Source: an uncultured bacterium (lineage in GTDB: Bacteria > Actinomycetota > Coriobacteriia > Coriobacteriales > Coriobacteriaceae). Taken from it: a stretch of DNA of 21,486 bases. Numbering within the stretch: the first letter of the stretch is position 1; each line of letters opens with the position of its first letter. Below, piece by piece: positions 7,775 through 16,058 of the stretch. The translations under genes were made by a program, and so were the position numbers. Below the pieces are notes generated by a model. The model did not search any database, was not told where the DNA came from, and saw only the letters and a list, made by a program, of their open reading frames with translations. The stretch lies in contig CAJMMX010000041.1 of assembly GCA_905214615.1 (NCBI GenBank), forward strand, positions 1 through 21,486, given 5' to 3'.

Positions 7775-8599
7775 CTAGTCGAGCACGACAAGCTCGGCGG
7801 GATCGTAATCCACGCCCATAAACGTAAGGCCGCAGGCAGGAGCCGTGGGGCCCGCAGCGGTGCGGTCGCAAGCATCGATAACCTCGCGCATCCACTCGGG
7901 TTCACGGCGATGCATGCCAATCTCGACAAGCGTGCCCACGATCGTACGGACCATCGAATGCAGAAACGCATTGCCCTCGATGGTGAACGTCAGGATGTCC
8001 TCGCCAAACGCAACCTCATGGCCAAATTCGGCACGCATCACGCAGCGATGCGTGGGCTTGCCAACGGCCGAAGCGACCTTGCAAAAGCTTTTAAAGTCCT
8101 GCTCGCCCAGCAGTGCGGGGCAGGCAGCAGACATAGCCTCAACATCCAAGGGATAGCGATGCCACCACACGGCACCGCGTGACAGCACGGGCCGCGCATC
8201 ACGATCGGCAATGCGATAGGTGTAAGTGCGAGAGCGCGCGTCAAAGCGCGCAGAAAAGCCCTTACGAGCCTTGTAGACCTCGTTTATGGCGATGTCTTTG
8301 GGCAGCAGGGCATCCATAGCCCGCAGCCACCTACGGCGCGTACACGCGAGCTCAGCGTCCGTTACGGGCACGCTGATGTACTGAGCCACGGCATGCACGC
8401 CGGCATCGGTACGACCAGCGCACGTCAGATCGATCGGACGGCGAAGCAGCGTCTCGATGGCTCGACGCAGCTCACCCGCAACCGTCGTCTGTCCCGGCTG
8501 CTCGGCAAATCCGCTATACGACGAGCCATCATAGGCCACGCGAAATACGAGCGTGGCGTCAAGCTCAGAAATCGAATTGAAATCAGACGGCGCAGTCAT
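7775..8599 (-). CDS. truA: tRNA pseudouridine(38-40) synthase TruA
   Basis: TruA converts uridines 38-40 of the tRNA anticodon stem-loop to pseudouridine. The key motif RTDAGVHA contains the catalytic Asp (D65). The start region FRVAYDGSSYSGF and the later NAFLHSMVRTIVGTL are also family hallmarks. The 274-residue length is typical. I chose the ATG at 8599 because GGGAG lies 5 bases upstream; in-frame TTGs at 8614 and 8611 are possible but overlap that site. It follows the ribosomal operon, as in many Gram-positives, but the strong terminator at 8635-8665 sits between rplQ and truA. Its transcription may therefore depend on read-through or a promoter I could not see. Confidence 0.95.
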   Translation of the reverse strand: MTAPSDFNSISELDATLVFRVAYDGSSYSGFAEQPGQTTVAGELRRAIETLLRRPIDLTCAGRTDAGVHAVAQYISVPVTDAELACTRRRWLRAMDALLPKDIAINEVYKARKGFSARFDARSRTYTYRIADRDARPVLSRGAVWWHRYPLDVEAMSAACPALLGEQDFKSFCKVASAVGKPTHRCVMRAEFGHEVAFGEDILTFTIEGNAFLHSMVRTIVGTLVEIGMHRREPEWMREVIDACDRTAAGPTAPACGLTFMGVDYDPAELVVLD

Positions 8600-8634
8600 G
8601 GGCGCTCCCAACAAACAAGTAACGGTATCGCGAC

Positions 8635-8665
8635 AAAAAAAGAGGGGTACGCGAACGTACCCCTC
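8635..8665 (-). terminator. Intrinsic terminator of the ribosomal protein operon
   Basis: GAGGGGTACG (8642-8651) and its exact complement (8656-8665) form a 10-bp stem with a TTCG tetraloop on the minus strand, followed by seven Ts (complement of 8635-8641). It lies 26 bases after the rplQ stop and 36 bases before the truA start. This is the strongest terminator in the window and marks the end of the spc-alpha transcript. Confidence 0.93.
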
Positions 8666-8691
8666 GAATATAGCCTATGCAGACGGAATGT

Positions 8692-9159
8692 CTACTCAGC
8701 GGTCTCCTCGGCAGGAGCCTCCTCGGCAGCCTCGACCTTCTTGGGAGCAGCGGCCTTCTTGGGGGCCGGAGCAGCCTTCTTGGCCTTAGGCGTGCAAGGC
8801 TCGGTGACGAGCTCCATGATAACGATGGGAGCGTTGTCGCCCTTACGGTTACCGAGCTTCATGATGCGGGTGTAACCGCCGTTGCGGTCCTGCCACATGC
8901 CCTGAGCAGCCTTGTCGAAGATCTCGGCAACGAGCTGCTTATCGCCGAGCTTGGCGATAGCCAGACGACGAGAGTGCAGGTCGCCCTTCTTGGCCCAGGT
9001 GATGATCGGATCGACGACCGAACGCAGCGCCTTAGCGCGGGTCTCGGTGGTCTTGATGCGGTCGTTCTCGAAGAGGGCCTTAGCAAGGCTCTTCTTCATG
9101 GCCTTGGTGTGGCTCGCATCGGTGCCGAGCTTCAGGCCCTTCTTAACGTTGTGACGCAT
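8692..9159 (-). CDS. rplQ: 50S ribosomal protein L17
   Basis: L17 is a large-subunit protein near the peptide exit tunnel. MRHNVKKGLKLGTDASHTKA is the classic N-terminus, and the core ends near residue 118. At 155 residues it is longer than the usual 116-130: from about 121 to 155 it carries an Ala/Lys/Pro then acidic tail (KAAPAPKKAAAPKK, then EEAPAEETAE). Similar tails occur in other actinobacterial L17 proteins. It is the last gene before the operon terminator, 30 bases after rpoA, with GAGGAG upstream of the ATG. Confidence 0.97.
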   Translation of the reverse strand: MRHNVKKGLKLGTDASHTKAMKKSLAKALFENDRIKTTETRAKALRSVVDPIITWAKKGDLHSRRLAIAKLGDKQLVAEIFDKAAQGMWQDRNGGYTRIMKLGNRKGDNAPIVIMELVTEPCTPKAKKAAPAPKKAAAPKKVEAAEEAPAEETAE

Positions 9160-9189
9160 GGTCTAGTTTCTCCTCAAATATGCGAAGCA

Positions 9190-10131
9190 TTAAGCCTTCA
9201 GGCTCAGGCCCATGGACTCAAGCTTGTCCTTCACTTCCTCGATCGACTTAACACCGAAGTTACGGATGTTGAGTAGATCGTTCTCCGAGAACTCAACGAG
9301 CTGACGGACCGAGTGAATGCTGGCGCGCTTAAGGCAGTTGTAGGAACGGACGGAAAGGTCCAGATCCTCGATCTGCTTGTCCAGCTCGGCGTTGTCGTTG
9401 GTGACCTCGGGAGCGAAGATCGAAGCCTCCTCCTCGACCTCGGGGGTCTCGGCAAGGTTCATAAAGGCGGCCATATGCTGGTTGATGATATTGGCAGCCT
9501 GGACCACGGCGTCGCGCGGGGCGATGGAGCCGTTGGTCTCGATCTCGAGGACAAGGCGGTCATAGTCGGTGTGCTGACCGACACGGCAAGCCTCAACGAG
9601 CTTGGCGCAACGAGAAACCGGCGAGTACAGCGAGTCGACGTGGATCACACCGATGGGATCGTTGTCGCGCTTGTTGGCCTCGCCAGAAACATAGCCGCGG
9701 CCATAGCCGATGCGCATGCTCATGGTGAGATGGCCACCCTCGGTGAGCGTAGCAATGTGCTGCTCGGGGTTGACCAGCTCAAACTCGGACGGAATAAAGA
9801 AGTCCGCACCGGTGACCTCGCAGGGGCCGTCAACCGAAATGGTGGCGGTCGCCTCGTCGGTCGTGCCGAGAGCCCTGAAGACAAGACCCTTGACATTCAG
9901 GACGATGTCGGTGACATCCTCGACCATGTTAGGGATGGTCATGAACTCGTGCTGCGCACCATCGATCTGAATAGCCTCGACGGCGGCACCCTCGAGCGAG
10001 GACAGAAGAACGCGACGAAGGGAGTTACCCAGCGTATCGCCGTAGCCACGCTCGAGCGGCTCGACGGAGACACGAGCAGACGTCTCGTTGATCTCTTCGA
10101 CCTGAACCTGAGGCCTAATGAATTCTGACAT
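9190..10131 (-). CDS. rpoA: DNA-directed RNA polymerase subunit alpha
   Basis: The alpha subunit dimerises to start RNA polymerase assembly. Its C-terminal domain contacts promoter UP elements and activators. The N-terminal domain (about 1-230) shows LERGYGDTLGNSLRRVLLSS. A linker with an acidic EVEEEA stretch follows. The C-terminal domain (about 250-313) has the DLDLSVRSYNCLKRA and helix-hairpin-helix NIRNFGVKSIEEV motifs. At 313 residues it is complete. The ATG follows GGAGGT. It sits between rpsD and rplQ, the normal alpha-operon order. Confidence 0.98.
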   Translation of the reverse strand: MSEFIRPQVQVEEINETSARVSVEPLERGYGDTLGNSLRRVLLSSLEGAAVEAIQIDGAQHEFMTIPNMVEDVTDIVLNVKGLVFRALGTTDEATATISVDGPCEVTGADFFIPSEFELVNPEQHIATLTEGGHLTMSMRIGYGRGYVSGEANKRDNDPIGVIHVDSLYSPVSRCAKLVEACRVGQHTDYDRLVLEIETNGSIAPRDAVVQAANIINQHMAAFMNLAETPEVEEEASIFAPEVTNDNAELDKQIEDLDLSVRSYNCLKRASIHSVRQLVEFSENDLLNIRNFGVKSIEEVKDKLESMGLSLKA

Positions 10132-10163
10132 GTATTACCTCCAGCCTCAGCAGCCCGGATGGA

Positions 10164-10760
10164 CTACTTAGAGTAGAGCTCGACGATGAGCTGCTCGTTG
10201 ATATCACCGCTGATCTGCTCACGCGTCGGCAGAGCGAGCACGTTACCAGACAGCTTCTCGATATCGACCTCGAGCCAGCCAGGGACCTCAAAGCGCTCGG
10301 AGGAAATCAGGGCCTCCTTGATGGGGAGGAGGTCACGGAACTTCTCGCCGACAGCGACGACGTCGCCGGCCTTGACGCGGTAGGACGGGATGTCCACGCG
10401 CTTGCCGTTCACGGTGAAGTGACCGTGACGGACGGACTGACGAGCCTCTTTGCGGGTGCGGGCGAAGCCAAGACGGAAGACGACGTTGTCGAGGCGAGAC
10501 TCAAGGATGATCATGAGGTTCTCACCGGTGACGCCGTTCATCTTACGGGCCTTGTTGAAGTAGCCGTGGAACTGCTTCTCCAGAACGCCATAGATGAACT
10601 TGACCTTCTGCTTCTCACGCAGCTGCATGCCGTACTCAGATTCCTTGCGACGGCGCTTGGGCTGACGGATAGATTCCTTCTTGCTGCTGTAACCGAGCTC
10701 AGCGGGATCGATCCCGAGCTGACGGCAGCGCTTAAGAACAGGAGTCCTGTCGATTGCCAT
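10164..10760 (-). CDS. rpsD: 30S ribosomal protein S4
   Basis: S4 is a primary 16S rRNA-binding assembly protein. The S4 RNA-binding domain is clear (RLDNVVFRLGFARTRKEARQ, then HFTVNGKRVDIPSYRVK), and the conserved C-terminus ends INEQLIVELYSK. The N-terminal region contains one cysteine (C12), so this is the zinc-free (C-) form. Length is 198 residues. In E. coli S4 represses the alpha operon mRNA; whether that applies here cannot be seen. The ATG follows AAAGGA with somewhat long spacing (about 10). Confidence 0.97.
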   Translation of the reverse strand: MAIDRTPVLKRCRQLGIDPAELGYSSKKESIRQPKRRRKESEYGMQLREKQKVKFIYGVLEKQFHGYFNKARKMNGVTGENLMIILESRLDNVVFRLGFARTRKEARQSVRHGHFTVNGKRVDIPSYRVKAGDVVAVGEKFRDLLPIKEALISSERFEVPGWLEVDIEKLSGNVLALPTREQISGDINEQLIVELYSK

Positions 10761-10779
10761 ATTGATACGATCCTTTCAG

Positions 10780-11184
10780 TTACACGCGGCGACGCTTCTT
10801 GGGGCGGCAGCCGTTGTGCGGAATGGGGGTCTTGTCCTGGATGCTCGAGACCTCGAGGCCAGCAGCCTGGAGGGAGCGGATGGCGGTCTCACGACCGGAG
10901 CCGGGGCCCTTGACGAAGACGGAAACCTTCTTCATGCCGTGCTCCATGGCCTGCTTGGCAGCAGCCTCGGCAGCCATCTGGGCAGCGAACGGCGTGGACT
11001 TACGGGAGCCCTTGAAGCCCACCTGGCCAGCCGACTTCCAGGAAATGACGTTGCCCTGGGGATCGGTGATCGAAACGATCGTGTTGTTGAACGTAGAACG
11101 AATGTGAGCCTGGCCCACGGAAATGTTCTTACGGTCCGCGCGCTTCAGACGGGCAGCGCGAACGTTCTTCTTAGCAGTAGCCAT
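10780..11184 (-). CDS. rpsK: 30S ribosomal protein S11
   Basis: S11 lies on the small-subunit platform beside the Shine-Dalgarno helix. Family landmarks are HIRSTFNNTIVSITD, GFKGSRKSTPFAAQ and the basic C-terminus TPIPHNGCRPKKRRRV. Length is 134 residues, slightly above average because of a short basic N-terminus (ATAKKNVRAARLKRADRKN). AAGGAG precedes the ATG. It sits between rpsM (14 bases) and rpsD (19 bases), the usual alpha-operon order. Confidence 0.98.
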   Translation of the reverse strand: MATAKKNVRAARLKRADRKNISVGQAHIRSTFNNTIVSITDPQGNVISWKSAGQVGFKGSRKSTPFAAQMAAEAAAKQAMEHGMKKVSVFVKGPGSGRETAIRSLQAAGLEVSSIQDKTPIPHNGCRPKKRRRV

Positions 11185-11198
11185 CTATCTAGCGCTCC

Positions 11199-11573
11199 TT
11201 ATTTCTTCTTCTTAGCACCGATCTGACGCTTCGGGCCCTTGCGGGTACGAGCGTTAGTGTGGGTGCGCTGGCCGCGGACCGGGAGGCCCTTGCGGTGACG
11301 AAGGCCTCGGTTGCAGCCGATGTCCATAAGGCGCTTGACGTTCTGGTTGCGCTCACGGCGGAGGTCGCCCTCAACCATGATCTGATTCTTATCGATATAA
11401 TCGCGGATGGCGTTAACCTCATCCTCGGTGAGGTCCTTAACGCGCGTATCCACGTTAACGTTGCACTCGACGCAAATCTTCGTCGCAGTGGTGCGGCCGA
11501 TGCCGTAAATGTAGGTCAGACCGATCTCAACGCGCTTCTCACGCGGGAGGTCGACACCATTAATACGGGCCAA
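11199..11573 (-). CDS. rpsM: 30S ribosomal protein S13
   Basis: S13 in the small-subunit head contacts the large subunit (bridge B1) and tRNA. The N-terminus MARINGVDLPREKRVEIGL, the helix-hairpin-helix GIGRTTATKIC and the basic tail GLPVRGQRTHTNARTRKGPK define it. Length is 124 residues. The start codon is TTG at 11573, forced because the encoded N-terminus aligns with the family and AGGAG lies 6 bases upstream. It follows rpmJ by 14 bases. Confidence 0.97.
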   Translation of the reverse strand: MARINGVDLPREKRVEIGLTYIYGIGRTTATKICVECNVNVDTRVKDLTEDEVNAIRDYIDKNQIMVEGDLRRERNQNVKRLMDIGCNRGLRHRKGLPVRGQRTHTNARTRKGPKRQIGAKKKK

Positions 11574-11587
11574 CGTAGTCTCCTCTC

Positions 11588-11701
11588 TTAACCCTGACGC
11601 TGCTTATGACGGGGGTTCTCGCAAATGACGAGGACCTTGCCATGGCGCCTAATGATTTTGCACTTATCGCACATCTTCTTGACCGAAGGACGTACCTTCA
11701 T
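11588..11701 (-). CDS. rpmJ: 50S ribosomal protein L36
   Basis: This is a 37-residue protein beginning MKVRPSVKKMCDKCK and ending NPRHKQRQG, exactly the size and pattern of L36. Cys11, Cys14, Cys27 and His32 form the zinc ribbon, so this is the zinc-containing (C+) form. AAAGGAAG lies about 7 bases before the ATG. It sits between infA and rpsM as in most bacteria; the 147-base gap to infA contains short inverted repeats but no strong terminator. Confidence 0.97.
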   Translation of the reverse strand: MKVRPSVKKMCDKCKIIRRHGKVLVICENPRHKQRQG

Positions 11702-11848
11702 CGTTCTTCCTTTCGGTAGCGCTCAAACTACTTCCCTACTATCTACTCGCCCAGCCGCAGGCGTTTAAAACTATGGCTGGTCTTCACACGCAAACCGACC
11801 GTAGGTTGAGCTAAGCCTGCAGTCGGAAAAGAGCGTGTATGCGTGCCG

Positions 11849-12067
11849 CTATTTATAGCGATAGGTGATGCGGCCGCGGGTCAGGTCGTACGGGGAAAGC
11901 TCCACGACAACCCTGTCACCGGGGAGAATGCGGATGTAATTCATTCGGATCTTGCCAGAAATGTTGCACAGAACCGAATGACCGTTCTCGAGCTCGACCT
12001 TAAACATGGCATTGGGCAGCGGTTCCTTTACCGTACCCTCGAGCTCAATTGCGTCTTCCTTCTTCAC
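11849..12067 (-). CDS. infA: Translation initiation factor IF-1
   Basis: IF-1 is a small OB-fold protein that blocks the ribosomal A site during initiation. KKEDAIELEGTVKEPLPNAM and GKIRMNYIRILPGDRVVVE match the family over its full length. I prefer the GTG at 12067 (72 residues), because it aligns with the usual M-x-K-E-D start. It also lies at the right distance from AGAAAG, which would pair with the 3' end of 16S rRNA. A TTG two codons earlier (12073) is possible, with an in-frame TGA just before it. A candidate promoter precedes the gene. Confidence 0.95.
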   Translation of the reverse strand: MKKEDAIELEGTVKEPLPNAMFKVELENGHSVLCNISGKIRMNYIRILPGDRVVVELSPYDLTRGRITYRYK

Positions 12068-12106
12068 AAGCAATCATCTTTCTCTAGAAAACGACAGCGA
12101 TTGAGT

Positions 12107-12135
12107 ATTCTACAACACGTATGCACGCATCGTAA
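12107..12135 (-). promoter_or_regulatory. infA: Candidate internal promoter before infA
   Basis: On the minus strand TTACGA (12130-12135) and TAGAAT (12107-12112) are separated by 17 bases. This would start transcription near 12100, about 33 bases before infA. The -10 is a fair match; the -35 is weak. The 104-base gap between map and infA has little else in it, which fits a secondary start for the alpha-operon genes. Confidence 0.35.
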
Positions 12136-12171
12136 TAACTTCGTAATGGCTCCACAACTAAGTGGAACTTG

Positions 12172-12960
12172 TTACATTTCTCCGCCTTGGAGCGAACACC
12201 AAGCACCTTGGGCATCCGTGGTGAGAATCACAGGACCGTCATTGGTAATGGCGACGGTGTTCTCGTAGTGCGCGGCGGGCAGGTGGTCGTTGGTCGTAAC
12301 GATCCAACCGTCGGAGCCCGTGCTCACATGGTTGGAACCCATCGTAACCATCGGCTCAATGGCAATGACCATGCCGGCCTGGAGGCGAACGCCCCTCCCC
12401 TTCTTTCCATAGTTAGGAACGTTGGGGTCCTCGTGCATCACGCGACCAATGCCATGGCCCACATAATCACGAAGCACGCCGTAACCGTGAGACTCGGCGA
12501 GGGACTGAACGGCATAACCGACGTCCCCGATATGGTTACCGGGAACAGACTGCTCGATGGCAGCCTTAAGGCAATCGCGCGTGACCTCGCACAAAGCCTT
12601 GGCTTCGGGCGTGGGGGTGCCGACGAAAAACGTCCAAGCGTTATCGCCGACCCAACCGTCGACAACGGCTCCCGTATCGATGGAGATGATATCGCCATCG
12701 CGCAGGATCATGTCGGGGTTGGGAATACCGTGGACCACGGCATCGTTGATCGATGCGCAAATGGTACCGGGGAACCCGCCGTAACCCTTAAAGGCCGGGG
12801 TGCCGCCATGCATGCGGATAATCTGCTCCGCGAGCTGATCGAGCTCAAAAGTCGAAACGCCGGGGCGCACCATGGCTCCAACGTGGCGGAGCGCCATCTT
12901 AGATAGCGCTCCTGCCTTCTTCATCTGCTCGATTTGCGTTGCAGACTTAATCTTGATCAT
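12172..12960 (-). CDS. map: Methionine aminopeptidase, type I
   Basis: This enzyme removes the N-terminal Met from new proteins. All five metal ligands are visible: D95 (SIDTGAVV), D106 (VGDNAW), H169 (YVGHGIG), E202 (AIEPM) and E233 (HYENTV). The substrate-contact His is H77 (VVHGIP). At 262 residues it is a type Ia enzyme without the N-terminal zinc/SH3 extension. Its ATG overlaps the adk stop as ATGA, so the two are probably translationally coupled. The secY-adk-map order is standard in Gram-positives. Confidence 0.98.
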   Translation of the reverse strand: MIKIKSATQIEQMKKAGALSKMALRHVGAMVRPGVSTFELDQLAEQIIRMHGGTPAFKGYGGFPGTICASINDAVVHGIPNPDMILRDGDIISIDTGAVVDGWVGDNAWTFFVGTPTPEAKALCEVTRDCLKAAIEQSVPGNHIGDVGYAVQSLAESHGYGVLRDYVGHGIGRVMHEDPNVPNYGKKGRGVRLQAGMVIAIEPMVTMGSNHVSTGSDGWIVTTNDHLPAAHYENTVAITNDGPVILTTDAQGAWCSLQGGEM

Positions 12961-13583
12961 AGACCGAGAGCCTCTTTGACATCCCCGTACACGGTCTCGC
13001 GAGCCTGGTCACCGTTGACCGACTTGAGCAGACCCTGGCCACGATAGTAGTCGACGAGCGGGCTCGTGGACTTCTCGTAGACGTCGAGACGGTTCTTGAT
13101 GGTCTCGGGCTTGTCGTCGTCGCGCTGATACATCTCGCCTGCGCACTTGGGGCAGGTAGCATCGGCAGCGGTGCCGGTGTAACCGCAGGCGCGGCAGGTG
13201 CGACGCGAAGACAGACGATCGATGATGACCTCGGGGGCCACATCGACCAGAAGGGCGCAGTCGATCTCGCGACCCATGGCGGAGAGCTCGGAATCGAGCG
13301 TCACAGCCTGGGCGGTGTTGCGCGGGAAACCGTCGAGGATGAAGCCCTGCTGGGCGTCATCGGCGGCAAGGCGCTCCTTGACAAGGTCGATCACGAGCTG
13401 GTCGGGAACGAGCTCGCCAGCGTCCATGTACTTCTTAGCCTGAATACCAAGCTCGGTGCCACCCTTGACGGCAGCACGCAACAGGTCGCCCGTGGAAATG
13501 TGAGCGACGCCAAACTCGGCGACGAGCTCCTGTGCGACGGTGCCCTTACCGGCACCCGGAGCTCCGAGCAATACGAGGTTCAT
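12957..13583 (-). CDS. adk: Adenylate kinase
   Basis: The enzyme interconverts ATP + AMP and 2 ADP. The P-loop GAPGAGKGT is at residues 7-15, the AMP-site motif FILDGFPRN at 81-89, and DDKPETIKNRL lies beyond the lid. The lid contains four cysteines, C130, C133, C144 and C147, a zinc lid as in many Gram-positive enzymes. Here the two CxxC pairs are separated by 10 residues, somewhat shorter than in the Bacillus enzyme. I chose the ATG at 13583 (208 aa), 6 bases after GGAGGA; the TTG at 13589 is too close to that site. Confidence 0.97.
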   Translation of the reverse strand: MNLVLLGAPGAGKGTVAQELVAEFGVAHISTGDLLRAAVKGGTELGIQAKKYMDAGELVPDQLVIDLVKERLAADDAQQGFILDGFPRNTAQAVTLDSELSAMGREIDCALLVDVAPEVIIDRLSSRRTCRACGYTGTAADATCPKCAGEMYQRDDDKPETIKNRLDVYEKSTSPLVDYYRGQGLLKSVNGDQARETVYGDVKEALGL

Positions 13584-13601
13584 GAGCAATCCTCCTCTAG
13601 C

Positions 13602-14888
13602 CTATTTAAAGAATCCATCGTAATCATACATCTTGATCTGGCCTTCGAGCTTATCGACCGTGTCGAGCACGACGCCGACCATGATGAGGATGGACGTGCC
13701 GCCAAATGCCTGGATCAGATGGTTACCCGTGAAGGAGAAGATGATCGAAGGCACGATGGCGATGAGCGCCAAAAAGACAGCGCTGGGAAGCGTGATCTTG
13801 TTGAGCGCGTTCTTGATGTAGGCCGCGGTAGCCCTACCCGGACGCACGCCCGGAATAAAGCCACCCTGCTTCTTAAGGTTATCGGCCGTGTCATCGGGGT
13901 TGAACACCATGGAGGTGTAGAAGTACGCGAAGAACACGATGAGGACAACGTTAAGCACCCAGTTGAGCCAACCGGTCGAAAGCGCGGAGGCAACTGCCTG
14001 AATCCAGCCGATGCCGGGGAAGAACACGGCAATCTGAGCCGGGAAGTACAGCAGCGCCGAAGCGAAGATGATCGGCACGACACCCGCGGTGTTGACCTTG
14101 ATGGGCAGGTAGGTGGTCTGGCCACCCATCATGCGACGGCCCACGACGCGTTTGGCGTAGGAGACCGGGATGCGGCGCTGGCCGCGCTCAAGGAAAACGA
14201 TCAGCGGGATAACCAGCAGGATGATGGCGCAGATGATCACCATGGTGATGATGCCACCGGCATTGCCCTCGGTGCTGGAGAAGATCGCCTGCGGCAGGCC
14301 GGCCATGATGTTCGCAAAGATGATCAGCGACATGCCATTACCGATACCGCGCTGGGTGATGAGCTCACCAATCCACATGATCAGCATAGCGCCCGCAGTG
14401 AGCGTGCCGACGATCATGAGGTCGAAGATGATCTCGGGAGCGCCGGCGCCATTAAAGCTGATGCCGAAGCTCTTAAAGAGGAAGAGGTAACCCACGGAGT
14501 TGAGGATTGCCAGAGCCAGGGTGAGGTAACGCGAATACTGCGTAATCTTGGTCTGACCGACCTCGCCCTCGCGGGCAAGCTCATGCAGGGAAGGCACAAC
14601 GGCCTGGAGCATCTGGAGGATGATTGAGCTGGTGATGTAAGGCATGATGCCCAGCGAAAACACCGACACATAGCTCAACGCGCCGCCAGAGAAAAGATTC
14701 AGGAGGGCCATAGCACCTGCGGCGACCGAATTGTTATCGGTCGAGAAAAGGCCCAGCATCCCCTGGAAGGGAATGCCGGGCACAGGAACGTGCGCACCAA
14801 TGCGGTACACGACGAGCATAGCTATGGTAAAAAGAATCTTTTCGCGCAATTCTTTGATGCGGAAAGCATTCTTAAGACCATTTAGCAC
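13602..14888 (-). CDS. secY: Protein translocase subunit SecY
   Basis: SecY is the central channel of the Sec translocon in the cytoplasmic membrane. The 428-residue length, about ten hydrophobic helices, the plug-region GGALSYVSVFSLGIMPYI and the C-terminal MIVGVVLDTVDKLEGQI-type end identify it. The start is GTG at 14888, overlapping the rplO stop by 7 bases, with GGAAAGG about 10 bases upstream. Adjacent genes adk and map follow at once, so the export channel is expressed with the ribosomal proteins. Confidence 0.97.
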   Translation of the reverse strand: MLNGLKNAFRIKELREKILFTIAMLVVYRIGAHVPVPGIPFQGMLGLFSTDNNSVAAGAMALLNLFSGGALSYVSVFSLGIMPYITSSIILQMLQAVVPSLHELAREGEVGQTKITQYSRYLTLALAILNSVGYLFLFKSFGISFNGAGAPEIIFDLMIVGTLTAGAMLIMWIGELITQRGIGNGMSLIIFANIMAGLPQAIFSSTEGNAGGIITMVIICAIILLVIPLIVFLERGQRRIPVSYAKRVVGRRMMGGQTTYLPIKVNTAGVVPIIFASALLYFPAQIAVFFPGIGWIQAVASALSTGWLNWVLNVVLIVFFAYFYTSMVFNPDDTADNLKKQGGFIPGVRPGRATAAYIKNALNKITLPSAVFLALIAIVPSIIFSFTGNHLIQAFGGTSILIMVGVVLDTVDKLEGQIKMYDYDGFFK

Positions 14889-15331
14889 GGCAGCTCGACC
14901 TTTCCGCCGGCGGCCTCGATCTTGGCCTGCGCAGAAGCGCTGACCTTGTCGACCTTGACCGTGAACTTCTTGGTGAGCTCACCATTGCCGAGCACCTTGA
15001 CGGGCTCGAACTCGCTCTTGGTGATGCGAGCGGCCTTAAGAGCGGCACCGTCAATCACAGCGCCGTCCTCGAACTTACGCTCGAGACGCTCAACGTTAAC
15101 AGCGGTGTACTCGATACGACGGGGGTTGCGGAAGCCCGGAAGCTTGGGCAGGCGCATAGCCAGCGGAGTCTGGCCACCCTCGAAGCCGGCACCCTTGGTG
15201 CCGCCAGAGCGGGAACCCTGGCCCTTCTGGCCGCGGCCAGAAGTGGTGCCGTGACCCGAAGAATTGCCACGGCCGACGCGCTTGCGGTTCTTGGTGGAAC
15301 CGGGCGCGGGAGTAAGATCGTGAAGCTGCAT
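14882..15331 (-). CDS. rplO: 50S ribosomal protein L15
   Basis: L15 is a late-assembly protein of the large subunit. The glycine-rich basic N-terminus (KNRKRVGRGNSSGHGTTSGR, then GQKGQGSRSGG) and the LPKLPGFRNP motif are diagnostic. Length is 149 residues. GAGGAG precedes the ATG, only 3 bases after the rpmD stop. Its final codons overlap secY by 7 bases. Confidence 0.97.
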   Translation of the reverse strand: MQLHDLTPAPGSTKNRKRVGRGNSSGHGTTSGRGQKGQGSRSGGTKGAGFEGGQTPLAMRLPKLPGFRNPRRIEYTAVNVERLERKFEDGAVIDGAALKAARITKSEFEPVKVLGNGELTKKFTVKVDKVSASAQAKIEAAGGKVELPC

Positions 15332-15334
15332 TTG

Positions 15335-15517
15335 CTACTCCTCTACAATCTCGACAAGGTGCTTGACCTTGAAGATCATGCCGCGGACGGACTCGTTGTC
15401 AGCAATCTCGCGAACCTCGCGGATCCTGTGGAGACCGAGGGCACGGACAGTACGGACCTGGTCCTGCTTGCAACCGTTGGTGCTGCGGACCTGCTTGATC
15501 TTGATGGTGTCAGCCAT
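15335..15517 (-). CDS. rpmD: 50S ribosomal protein L30
   Basis: This is a 60-residue protein with the L30 pattern IKIKQVRSTNGCKQDQVRTV, ALGLHRIREV and NESVRGMIFKVKHLV. It binds 23S and sits on the large subunit surface. Translation starts at ATG after AAGGAG that overlaps the rpsE stop codon, leaving only 2 bases between the genes. rpsE-rpmD-rplO is the conserved order. Confidence 0.96.
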   Translation of the reverse strand: MADTIKIKQVRSTNGCKQDQVRTVRALGLHRIREVREIADNESVRGMIFKVKHLVEIVEE

Positions 15518-15519
15518 GC

Positions 15520-16044
15520 TTAGTTCTCCTTACCGACGAACATCTCGGAGACCGTCAGGCCACGGCGAGCCGCGACGTCCTCAGGGCTGGAGAGCTCCTT
15601 GAGGCCCTCGACGGCAGCCTTGATGATGTTGAGGCCGTTGTCGGTACCGAGGGACTTGGACAGGACGTTCTTGATGCCAGCAAGCTCGAAGAGGGGACGC
15701 ACAGCGCCGCCGGCGATAACGCCGGTACCCTCGACAGCGGGCTTGATGATGATGCGGCCGGCACCAAAGTGGCCGAGAACCTCGTGCGGAATGGTGCCCT
15801 GATCGGTCACCGGCACGTGGAACATGTTCTTCTTGGCATCGAGAGACGCCTTGGAGATGGCCATGGGCACCTCAGCGGACTTGCCCATGCCAACGCCGAC
15901 GTTGCCCTTGCCGTCGCCAACGACGACGAGAGCGACGAGGCTCATGCGACGACCACCCTTGACGGTCTTCGACACGCGGTTGATGTAAACGACGCGCTCC
16001 TCGAACTCGGAGGCCTCGCGCTGCTGCTTCTGATTACGAGCCAT
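15520..16044 (-). CDS. rpsE: 30S ribosomal protein S5
   Basis: S5 at the small-subunit neck affects decoding accuracy and mRNA entry. The N-terminal double-stranded RNA-binding domain has EERVVYINRVSKTVKGGRRM and LVVVGDGKGNVGVGMGKSAE. The C-terminal domain has RIIIKPAVEGTGVIAGGAVR and NVLSKSLGTDNGLN. Length is 174 residues. AGGAGGT lies 9 bases before the ATG. Confidence 0.98.
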   Translation of the reverse strand: MARNQKQQREASEFEERVVYINRVSKTVKGGRRMSLVALVVVGDGKGNVGVGMGKSAEVPMAISKASLDAKKNMFHVPVTDQGTIPHEVLGHFGAGRIIIKPAVEGTGVIAGGAVRPLFELAGIKNVLSKSLGTDNGLNIIKAAVEGLKELSSPEDVAARRGLTVSEMFVGKEN

Positions 16045-16058
16045 GTGCTACATACCTC

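Noticed and set aside
13500..14627. 375-codon open frame opposite secY and the start of adk
   Set aside because: His/Asp-rich antisense artefact of the hydrophobic secY codons.
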